From Desulfobacteraceae bacterium 4572_19 (lineage in GTDB: Bacteria; Desulfobacterota; Desulfobacteria; Desulfobacterales; NBLS01), in the NCBI GenBank assembly GCA_002084385.1, contig NBLS01000094.1, positions 1-7,996 of the forward strand: a stretch of 7,996 nucleotides of DNA. Reading direction: 5' to 3'. Of the stretch, positions 1-5,390 are shown piece after piece (the stretch's first letter is position 1; each line of letters starts with the position of its first letter). The translations under genes and the position numbers were made by a program. Under the pieces are notes generated by a model that searched no databases, had not been told where the DNA came from, and saw only the letters and a program-made list of their open reading frames with translations.

Positions 1-1053
1 ACAGATAAAATAGCTAAAATAAAAAAATCTGCCCAACGCAAACAGATTCTTCAAAAAACTTCCAAAGAAAATACCCGAAAAAAAATTTATAAGTCTTCAC
101 AAAAATCATCCCAAAGTATTCCAGTTACAGCATACCATAAAAAAACAGTTCTGAATAAAAAAACTAATGGAGATAAAATAAAAAAAGTTAATAAAAATTC
201 AGTTACATTTAAAGATTCGGATGTGACCAGAAAATCAGCCAGTATTAATAAAACAAGTAAAAATATAAAACCAGCAACACAGCAATCAAAACGAATTCTT
301 CCAACGTTTGAAGTTTTTCCGGAAGATAACGATATAAATTCCGTGCCAGCGAAAATTATCTATCCACCTATAATAAAAAGTAAAAAACCAAAAGTGGCAA
401 TTATAATAGATGATATGGGGTATGATATTGAAATTGCCGAAAAGCTTCTTGAACTTGATGCCGAACTCACTTTTTCCATGCTTCCCTTTAGTCCTTTTCA
501 GAAAACAATATCTAAAAAAATTTATGATAAAAATTGTGAAATCATGCTCCATCTTCCCATGGAGCCGCACCAATACCCACGTATAAAACCGGGTCCAGGG
601 GCACTTTTAACAGCTATGACACCAAATCAAATTGATTGGCAGCTTGCAGGAGATATTGCAGAAGTTCCTTACGCAGTAGGAGTTAATAACCATATGGGTT
701 CAAAAATGACTGAACGGTCTGAGCAACTGCGTCAAATATTTATTGTGTTAAAGAAAAAAAATCTGTTTTTTATAGACAGTCGCACCACCAAGGATTCCCG
801 ATGCAGGCAATCAGCAAAATTACTCCGACTCCCTTTTGCTGAAAGAGATGTTTTTTTAGATCATCTTCAAGTAGAAGAAGCTATCCAAAGACAAATTCAA
901 ATTTTAATACGCAAAGCCATAAAAAATGGTTCGGCCATAGGAATAGGGCATCCCCATCAGGTAACATATAAAGTACTGAAACAGGAACTTGCGCATATAA
1001 AAAAAAGAGTGGATATTATTCCTGCATCACAGTTGGTAAAGATATCAGAATAA
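1..1053 (+). CDS. Divergent polysaccharide deacetylase, YibQ family (5' end outside window)
   Basis: The frame is open from base 1 to a TAA at 1051-1053, giving 350 visible residues. No ATG occurs in frame before the domain and the GTG at 223 lies inside a linker, so the true start is upstream of the window. Counting codon 1 at base 1, residues 1 to about 125 form a basic low-complexity stretch rich in Lys, Ser, Thr, Asn and Gln. The catalytic-type domain follows, with IDDMG (136-140), HLPME (184-188), NHMGS (230-234), DSRT (259-262) and GIGHPH (314-319). These are the conserved blocks of the divergent polysaccharide deacetylase family (PF04748), a NodB-like barrel with metal-binding Asp and His. 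Family members are usually envelope proteins, often anchored at the N terminus. The substrate is not established, and any anchor would be in the unseen part. Family assignment is firm; function is inferred. Confidence 0.9.
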   Translation, partial: TDKIAKIKKSAQRKQILQKTSKENTRKKIYKSSQKSSQSIPVTAYHKKTVLNKKTNGDKIKKVNKNSVTFKDSDVTRKSASINKTSKNIKPATQQSKRILPTFEVFPEDNDINSVPAKIIYPPIIKSKKPKVAIIIDDMGYDIEIAEKLLELDAELTFSMLPFSPFQKTISKKIYDKNCEIMLHLPMEPHQYPRIKPGPGALLTAMTPNQIDWQLAGDIAEVPYAVGVNNHMGSKMTERSEQLRQIFIVLKKKNLFFIDSRTTKDSRCRQSAKLLRLPFAERDVFLDHLQVEEAIQRQIQILIRKAIKNGSAIGIGHPHQVTYKVLKQELAHIKKRVDIIPASQLVKISE

Positions 1054-1199
1054 GAGTTTATCGTAAGGGTACTCCACCATGGCAAATTATATGAAAGTCT
1101 TGATAAAATGTTGTATTACAAAGGTTTTCACGTTTTGTTGTGGTAGTCAATTCTGCCATGAATGTTATAAAATAAAGTTTTTTAACTTGAATCAATTAT
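1054..1199. other. Unassigned segment replacing the 5' part of panB
   Basis: About 146 bases separate the YibQ stop from the point where PanB homology begins. In an intact locus the first 55-60 codons of panB would be expected here. I found nothing resembling the PanB N-terminal blocks (TAYDY, VGDSLGM) in any of the three forward frames. The stretch is AT-rich, with no clear ribosome site and no obvious terminator. It does contain a 41-codon Cys-rich reading frame (1079-1204), listed separately. It could be the scar of a deletion or insertion, or an assembly junction. Confidence 0.5.
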
Positions 1200-1204
1200 T
1201 TTAA
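1079..1204 (+). other. Small Cys-rich reading frame, 41 codons, doubtful gene
   Basis: An ATG at 1079 opens a 41-residue frame ending in TAA at 1202-1204. The product would be basic and would carry six cysteines: two CC pairs and a CHEC motif. A weak purine-rich stretch (AAGGG, about 1065-1069) precedes the ATG. I recognise no family. The frame occupies the unassigned segment ahead of truncated panB and overlaps the first surviving PanB codons in another frame. A chance open frame is the simplest reading. Confidence 0.15.
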
Positions 1205-1223
1205 TACTACACTGCCTGTAACT

Positions 1224-1826
1224 ATGGATGAAATGATATATCACACAAAGCTTGTATCCAAAGGAACTAAAAACGCTATGGTTATAGGCGATATGCCGTT
1301 TATGTCGTATCAGGCCGGCATTGACAAGGCAGTTACAAATGCGGGACGGTTTTTAAAAAGTGCAGGAGCAACTGCCGTAAAACTTGAAGGAGGAGCAGAT
1401 GTTTGCAATGTTATCACTGCAATTTCAAGTGCCGGTATTCCGGTGCAGGCACATATTGGCCTTACCCCACAATCTGTACATATGATGGGAGGATTTAAGG
1501 TACAGCGAGATGAAGACAGGTTATTAGATGATGCCCGAAGGGTTGAAGATGCCGGTGCTTTTTCAGTTGTTATCGAAGGCATTCCTTCACCAATTGCCTC
1601 AAAAATAACAGCAGCTTTATCCATACCTACAATCGGTATCGGAGCTGGTCCTGAGTGCGATGGACAAATTCTTGTACTGCACGACTTACTTGGCCTTACC
1701 AACAGACATCTTCCCAAATTTGTAAAAAAATATGCCGAACTTCGTAATGAAGTTATAAAAGGAGTTGGTGAATATATTAAAGAAGTGCAAACTTGTAAAT
1801 TTCCTTCTGATGAACACGGTTATTAA
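1224..1826 (+). pseudogene. panB: 3-methyl-2-oxobutanoate hydroxymethyltransferase (ketopantoate hydroxymethyltransferase), 5'-truncated
   Basis: PanB transfers a hydroxymethyl group from methylene-tetrahydrofolate to 2-oxoisovalerate, making ketopantoate, the first committed step of pantothenate synthesis. From the ATG at 1224 there are 200 residues, against about 264 in E. coli. Homology actually starts a little earlier, near 1200 (FNTTLPVT before MDEMIYHTK), and an in-frame TGA at 1188-1190 blocks extension. Visible blocks include GDMPFMSY (residues 22-29), VKLEGG (52-57), GLTPQS (79-84), VIEG (116-119) and IGIGAG. These carry the equivalents of E. coli Asp84, Lys112, Glu114 and Glu181. 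The N-terminal block with the first metal ligand (Asp45 in E. coli, VGDSLGM) is missing. The ATG at 1224 has no ribosome site and matches an internal codon of full-length PanB. I infer a non-functional remnant, unless the assembly is wrong here. Confidence 0.85.
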
Positions 1827-1838
1827 AAGAGGTAAAAC

Positions 1839-2789
1839 ATGATAACGTCCGAAATAATGCCCACATTTGCCATTGTGGGCTGTGGTAAGGTTGGAACAGC
1901 TCTTAGTGTAAATCTTGGTAAAGCTGGTTACAGGCTGACTGGATTTAGCTGTACCACAGATAGTTCCGCAAAACGAGCTGCAAGAATAACCGGTTGTAAG
2001 AACTTCAGCTTAAAACCATGGGAAATTTCACAAGGTACGGATATTGTTTTTATAACCACCCCTGATACCGCCATTGGCAAGGTGTATTCTGAAATTACTG
2101 CACAAAATGGTTTTAGTGAAAACACGGTTGTTCTTCATTGCAGCGGAGCATTATCTTCAAATATATTAAAGCCAATTTCAAAGCCGATTTCAACGTCAAT
2201 GTCAAAATCAATGTCAAAGCCGGGGAACGATTCCGAAAATATTTATAAAGGTTCGATGCATCCCCTTCAAAGTTTTGTTTCTTTAAACCATTCCCAAAAT
2301 CCCTTTTCCGGAATAGTAATGTCTGTGGAGGGAGATGAAAAATCCATTAATATTTGTCGTTCTATTGCAAAGGCTCTTGGGTCAGTATTTATACAAATAG
2401 AGACAGATTCAAAAATATTATACCATGCGGCAGCTGTTACTGCATCTAATTACCTTGTTACACTGCTTGATCTCTCATTTAAACTTATTGAAAAAGCAGG
2501 GGTTGCCGAAAAAGATGCTTTTAAAGTACTTGGACCACTGATTAATGGCACCCTGTCTAATGTTGAAAAGGTTGGTGTAAGAAAAGCCCTTACAGGACCA
2601 ATTGCAAGGGGTGATGTTGATGTTGTAAGCGAACACTTAAAATCAATGGAAATAAAAACCCCGGAACTTGTTGAACTTTATAAGATACTCGGTCTTAATA
2701 CAGTAAAAATTGCAACTGAACACGGTTTGAATAAATCAAACATCAACTCTTTTGGCGAGCTGTTAAGTTGTTTCCTCCTCATTCCGTAA
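1839..2789 (+). CDS. Rossmann-like / DUF2520 protein, candidate ketopantoate reductase
   Basis: A 316-residue protein starting at an ATG preceded by AGAGGT (1828-1833), 12 bases after the panB stop, so the two genes form a tight pair. The N terminus is a dinucleotide-binding fold with GCGKVG (residues 14-19), then TDIVFITTPDTAI, VVLHCSGAL and GSMHPLQSF. A helical half follows with YHAAAVTASNYLVTLLDLS and LTGPIARGDVDVVSEHL. This is the pattern of Rossmann-like plus DUF2520 proteins, which resemble 6-phosphogluconate dehydrogenase and ketopantoate reductase folds. Relatives occur beside pan genes in other bacteria, for example Mycobacterium, so a role in reducing ketopantoate to pantoate is plausible but inferred. 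Two oddities are a run of 12-bp repeats coding KPIS/TSMS-like units (residues 111-128), and a stop codon that falls inside a 27-bp repeat, suggesting a slightly altered C terminus. M7 is an alternative start with a poorer ribosome site. Confidence 0.85.
   Translation: MITSEIMPTFAIVGCGKVGTALSVNLGKAGYRLTGFSCTTDSSAKRAARITGCKNFSLKPWEISQGTDIVFITTPDTAIGKVYSEITAQNGFSENTVVLHCSGALSSNILKPISKPISTSMSKSMSKPGNDSENIYKGSMHPLQSFVSLNHSQNPFSGIVMSVEGDEKSINICRSIAKALGSVFIQIETDSKILYHAAAVTASNYLVTLLDLSFKLIEKAGVAEKDAFKVLGPLINGTLSNVEKVGVRKALTGPIARGDVDVVSEHLKSMEIKTPELVELYKILGLNTVKIATEHGLNKSNINSFGELLSCFLLIP
2169..2222 (+). repeat. Tandem 12-bp coding repeat, 4.5 units, inside the DUF2520 gene
   Basis: Four consecutive 12-bp units and a half unit lie in frame: AAGCCAATTTCA, AAGCCGATTTCA, ACGTCAATGTCA, AAATCAATGTCA, then AAGCCG. 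They encode KPIS-KPIS-TSMS-KSMS-KP. The unit is a multiple of three, so copy changes keep the frame. The repeat lies in a loop between the CSGAL and GSMHPLQSF blocks, away from the nucleotide-binding motif. Confidence 0.8.
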
Positions 2790-2812
2790 CCGTTCACGAA
2801 CAAGAAATGTGA
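2786..2812. repeat. 27-bp direct repeat, copy A (starts GTAACCGTTCAC)
   Basis: This sequence is identical over 27 bases to 4059-4085 and in the same orientation; identity stops at both edges. It begins with GTAA, whose TAA is the stop codon of the DUF2520 gene, and contains the small palindrome GTTCACGAAC. It ends 13 bases from the stop of the minus-strand ATPase gene. The GTAA start and length recall terminal inverted repeats of IS66-type elements, from memory and unverified. Confidence 0.85.
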
Positions 2813-2825
2813 TTTTTCGGTAATC

Positions 2826-3947
2826 TCACATCATAAGAGAAGATAAATACTTAACGCCTTTTCTTATCTCAATATTTTTTTCCTCTCTTTCCTGTTTAAG
2901 ATTTAAAACAAGTAAAATTCCAGGGATATTGTAACGCCGATTAAAATTAACAATAGATTTTCCAAGGGTATCATTAGATAACTTTGCTTCTATCATAACT
3001 TTGGGACCATTTTTAGTTACAATACAAAAATCAACTTCGGCTTTATCTTTTGTTCTTAAATAATTTAATGAGTAGGGTTTTCCAAGATAATCATTAATAG
3101 CATATACATGTTTTAATAATGAAACTGCCACAAGATTTTCAAACCTTACTCCTTTATTTCCTTCAACCATACCGGTATCAAAAAAATATATTTTGGGTTC
3201 CTTTAAAAGTGATCTTGCAATATTATTTGAATACGGTACAACTCTAAATACAAGAAAGAGTGATTCAAATATCTGTATATATTTTTTCACCGTGTTAGGA
3301 GCAATTCCTACATCCTCAGCGATAGATTGATACGAAATAGGAGATCCAACCCTTGATCGCAGTAATTGAAATACAAGCTCTATTGCTTTAAAATCATGAA
3401 TTTTTTCAAAATCGAGAACATCTGTTCTGATAAGCCCATTAACATACTGCATTCTCCATCTATCAGACTCGACAATATCATCTGATAAAAAAGGCTCAGG
3501 AAAGCCACCATGTAAGAGAAGTCTGTCCATATCTATATTTTCATTGATATGGGAAAGTTCTGATGCTGAAAAAGGGAGCAGTCTGTGTTTAAAAAATCTT
3601 CCTGCCATTGAATCACCGCCGGCATGAAATATTTCAAGTCTGGCACTGCCCGTGATCAACATCTTCATCGTAAAAGGTTTTGTATCATAAACACCTTTTA
3701 CAAAATTTTTCCAATCCGGCATTTTATGGATTTCATCAAGAATAAGCAGGTTAGTATCATTTAACCACGATTGATTTATAATAATTTTACGATCTTTAAA
3801 ATTATCATAGTTTAAATAAACACTGTTAGAAAATAATTTGGCAATATCTTGTGCCAGCCAGGTTTTACCAACTTGACGAGGGCCAATTAGAAAAACAAGT
3901 TTTTTGTTTAAATCTTTTAAAATATATTTTTTTTGGTACCGTTCCAT
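2826..3947 (-). CDS. AAA-type ATPase with DUF4143 C-terminal domain
   Basis: A 373-residue protein, the usual length for this family. The N-terminal AAA domain has Walker A GPRQVGKT (residues 22-29), Walker B NLLILDEIH (66-74), a sensor-like ITGSARL (98-104) and the family block AGRFFKHRLLPFSASEL (115-131). A winged-helix-like stretch lies in the middle (ISYQSIAEDVGIAPNTVKKY). The C-terminal DUF4143 region ends with EVDF (304-307) and IEAK (319-322), spaced like a PD-(D/E)XK nuclease core. The start is fixed by a strong AAGGAGGT five bases before the ATG. Genes of this family are common, often isolated and spread by transfer; their cellular role is not settled, so I assign none. Here the gene lies between 27-bp direct repeats, with its own promoter inside a large palindrome, convergent with the DUF2520 gene. 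This suggests an independently acquired, self-contained unit. Confidence 0.9.
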   Translation of the reverse strand: MERYQKKYILKDLNKKLVFLIGPRQVGKTWLAQDIAKLFSNSVYLNYDNFKDRKIIINQSWLNDTNLLILDEIHKMPDWKNFVKGVYDTKPFTMKMLITGSARLEIFHAGGDSMAGRFFKHRLLPFSASELSHINENIDMDRLLLHGGFPEPFLSDDIVESDRWRMQYVNGLIRTDVLDFEKIHDFKAIELVFQLLRSRVGSPISYQSIAEDVGIAPNTVKKYIQIFESLFLVFRVVPYSNNIARSLLKEPKIYFFDTGMVEGNKGVRFENLVAVSLLKHVYAINDYLGKPYSLNYLRTKDKAEVDFCIVTKNGPKVMIEAKLSNDTLGKSIVNFNRRYNIPGILLVLNLKQEREEKNIEIRKGVKYLSSLMM

Positions 3948-3952
3948 AAACG

Positions 3953-3960
3953 ACCTCCTT
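3953..3960 (-). promoter_or_regulatory. Strong ribosome binding site of the ATPase gene
   Basis: Read on the minus strand this is AAGGAGGT, a near-perfect anti-16S match, five bases before the ATG at 3947. With the predicted transcript start near 3962, the leader would be only about 15 bases, so the site sits almost at the 5' end of the mRNA. Confidence 0.85.
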
Positions 3961-3963
3961 TTT

Positions 3964-4027
3964 CGACTATTATGCAGTAAAATGCAAAATAGTCAAGACT
4001 ATTTTGCATTTTACTGCAAAATAGTCG
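3964..4027. promoter_or_regulatory. 64-bp nested palindrome, likely operator of the ATPase gene
   Basis: Four 12-bp half-sites alternate in orientation: GACTATTATGCA (3965-3976), TGCAAAATAGTC (3983-3994), GACTATTTTGCA (3997-4008) and TGCAAAATAGTC (4015-4026). Each pair has a 6-bp spacer (GTAAAA, TTTTAC), and the two pairs are separated by AA. The two 31-bp arms including C3964 and G4027 are inverted copies with one mismatch, at 3972. The same block can be read as two 30-bp palindromes side by side or as one large one. It overlaps the predicted promoter, which fits binding of a dimeric or tetrameric repressor. The binding protein is unknown; the ATPase itself has a winged-helix-like segment. 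Confidence 0.8.
3969..3996 (-). promoter_or_regulatory. Predicted sigma70-type promoter of the ATPase gene
   Basis: On the minus strand, TTGACT (3996-3991) is followed by a 16-bp spacer and CATAAT (3974-3969), each matching five of six consensus bases. The -35 box spans the centre of the 64-bp palindrome. The -10 box exists only because of the single mismatch in the palindrome: the symmetric base would give CAAAAT. Predicted transcription starts near 3962, right before the ribosome site. Confidence 0.65.
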
Positions 4028-4058
4028 AGGTAGCTTATGTATAGTTTACGCAGATTTT

Positions 4059-4085
4059 GTAACCGTTCACGAACAAGAAATGTGA
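4059..4085. repeat. 27-bp direct repeat, copy B (starts GTAACCGTTCAC)
   Basis: Identical to 2786-2812 in the same orientation, with the two copies starting 1273 bases apart. It lies 13 bases past the stop of the minus-strand NifX-like gene, the same distance that copy A has from the ATPase stop. With copy A it brackets the ATPase gene and its promoter. Confidence 0.85.
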
Positions 4086-4098
4086 GTTCTTATGAAGT

Positions 4099-4512
4099 TT
4101 AATCTCGAAAACCTGCAAAAGCCCTGTCTTCAATTAGACCATTAATATAATCACGGGCAAATTTACCCCCATTTAGCATTACATAAAAAATACCAGCTTC
4201 TTCTATAACCACTTTGGGAGCATACCCTAAATTATTCCCTACTACACATTGACAGTCTTTGAATATTTCTACCATATCCTTGTAAGCTTGCTCTTCTTCC
4301 TCCGGAACAGGATCTCCTAAATCAGTAGGCATAGCGTATTTTGTGCTACAAATTTCAGTATGAGGATTATTTCGATATTCCTCAAATAGAATGTCCTTTC
4401 GGTTTTTCATCTCCATTATAAGAAATTGATCTGAGTGCGAAAAAATATCCGGCATTGTATTTCCGTCTGCCATTACCCCAAATGCATAACGCTCAATAAG
4501 ATCTTCTTTCAT
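4099..4512 (-). CDS. NifX-like (dinitrogenase iron-molybdenum cofactor domain) protein
   Basis: A 137-residue soluble protein with no signal peptide or membrane segment. The start has AAAGGA six bases upstream. The N-terminal half (YAFGVMADGNTMPDIFSHSD, then FLIMEMKNRK) and the C-terminal half (FKDCQCVVGNNLGYAPKVVIEEAGIFYVM) resemble the beta strand, HFG-like loop and glycine-rich loop order of the NifX/NafY/NifB-tail domain (PF02579). The usual His of the HFGR loop is Ser-His-Ser here. Family members bind or carry metal clusters, but no nitrogenase genes lie nearby, so a nitrogen-fixation role is not supported. It shares its strand with the binding protein upstream, 134 bases away, and with the ATPase downstream. 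The family call is moderate and rests on recalled sequence pattern only. Confidence 0.6.
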   Translation of the reverse strand: MKEDLIERYAFGVMADGNTMPDIFSHSDQFLIMEMKNRKDILFEEYRNNPHTEICSTKYAMPTDLGDPVPEEEEQAYKDMVEIFKDCQCVVGNNLGYAPKVVIEEAGIFYVMLNGGKFARDYINGLIEDRAFAGFRD

Positions 4513-4646
4513 TTTTTTTCCTTTCTTTAATAATTAGGGTTTACTCAAAAATAAATTAATAATTTTAAGAGTTGAGATACTTGCTTTCTATGATTAAATT
4601 TCTGCCTTCCTTGAACTTGAAAAAATAGTAAGCGTTCACAAGCACC
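4513..4646. other. Intergenic spacer between the binding-protein and NifX-like genes
   Basis: This AT-rich spacer of 134 bases holds the third GTAA-type motif (4628-4644) and the ribosome site of the NifX-like gene (AAAGGA on the minus strand, 4524-4519). TTGAAC at 4611-4616 can pair with GTTCA at 4634-4638, giving a weak imperfect hairpin. There is no clear terminator, so read-through from the binding-protein gene is possible. Confidence 0.4.
4628..4644. repeat. Diverged third copy of the GTAA-type repeat motif
   Basis: GTAAGCGTTCACAAGCA matches 14 of the first 17 bases of the 27-bp direct repeat, in the same orientation, and also begins with GTAA. It lies two bases beyond the stop of the minus-strand binding-protein gene, so all three minus-strand genes have this motif just past their 3' ends. 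Similarity ends after about 17 bases. Confidence 0.5.
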
Positions 4647-5390
4647 TCATCTTCGCATAAACAGCTTGTCATATATAGGACAACTATTATATGCGCCTCT
4701 ATCAAACGCATCTGCTATTTTTTGCCCATCTGGAATATTTTTTGATATTAATAAAAACATCTCTTCTTCAATTATAGGTTTTGGATTGTTCGTAAAAAGT
4801 GTTGCCTTATCAGGAGGAAATAATCTGTTTATTGTACTGTATCCGACAATTTTATCACACACTACAATATTTATTCTTTTCAATAAAAGTAATTTAAAAT
4901 TTTGTTCGTCACTCATAGCAGGATACACTGTCAACTTCTTGCTTTTCAAAAGTCCAGTTTCTCTGTACCCTAAAACTGTTCCAATAGTATATTTTTTTAG
5001 ATCTTCATAATTATTCCAACTGAAATTAAAAATTTTTAGATGAAAAAATACACTTTTATTCATAACCAGTGACTCTTTTGAGTAAATAAACTCCTTTGTC
5101 CTTTCTTTTGTTTTTGTCCATGGAAAAGTTCCTGTCGCATATCCTTTTTTCGCATATATATAAGATCTTTTCCAAGGATAATACTCATATACTACATTAA
5201 TATTTTCAAGCTTTAATGCTTCGGTTACGATAGTTTCTGCAATTTTACAGGCAGGATCTTTTTCTGAAGTGTAAGGTGTCCACTCTCCTATTGCAAATGT
5301 GACCACCTTATTTGCAAATAAACATGTTGGAAATAGAGTGAGTATCAGAAGAGTGAATAGTAGCTTTTTTGTTATTTTTTTTCCAGACAT
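4647..5390 (-). CDS. Secreted solute-binding protein, family 3 type (orphan)
   Basis: A longer frame begins at 5480, but the start is set at 5390. There a GGAGGT (minus strand, 5400-5395) sits four bases before an ATG that opens a typical signal peptide: MSGKK, a hydrophobic core LLFTLLILTLF, and cleavage likely after CLFA. The extra 30 upstream codons would put Tyr-rich sequence ahead of the signal. The 247-residue product has the pattern of periplasmic amino-acid-type binding proteins (PF00497): VVTFAIGEWTPYTSE at the mature N terminus, YYPWKRSYIYAKKGYATGTFPWTKTKERTKEFIYS, then YTIGTVLGYRETGLL. The cysteine in FPTC does not fit a lipobox well, so a soluble periplasmic protein is likelier than a lipoprotein. 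No permease or ATPase of an ABC transporter adjoins it. The ligand is unknown. Confidence 0.8.
   Translation of the reverse strand: MSGKKITKKLLFTLLILTLFPTCLFANKVVTFAIGEWTPYTSEKDPACKIAETIVTEALKLENINVVYEYYPWKRSYIYAKKGYATGTFPWTKTKERTKEFIYSKESLVMNKSVFFHLKIFNFSWNNYEDLKKYTIGTVLGYRETGLLKSKKLTVYPAMSDEQNFKLLLLKRINIVVCDKIVGYSTINRLFPPDKATLFTNNPKPIIEEEMFLLISKNIPDGQKIADAFDRGAYNSCPIYDKLFMRR

Noticed and set aside
223..225. GTG as start of the YibQ-type gene
   Set aside because: The frame is open to base 1 and the same low-complexity linker continues on both sides, with no ribosome site before the GTG.
1058..1159. Minus-strand 33-codon frame in the panB junction segment
   Set aside because: No ribosome site, no recognised family, very short; likely chance.
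2169..2222. CRISPR-like repeat array
   Set aside because: Units are 12 bp, directly adjacent without spacers, and in frame in a coding region.
2807..2831. Terminator hairpin between the convergent DUF2520 and ATPase genes
   Set aside because: ATGTGA and TCACAT can pair, but the stem is six AT-rich pairs with a 13-base loop and overlaps the ATPase stop; too weak to call.
3964..4027. Intrinsic terminator or mRNA hairpin in the ATPase leader
   Set aside because: The predicted transcript starts downstream of the palindrome, the stem is AT-rich and no T-tract follows on the reading strand, so a DNA operator fits better. Read-through RNA from the NifX-like gene could still fold here.
3948..4646. 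Integron-style attC sites after the minus-strand genes
   Set aside because: The repeats follow each gene's stop, as attC sites would, but they are only 17-27 bp, lack the paired RYYYAAC and GTTRRRY core sites, and no integrase is seen.
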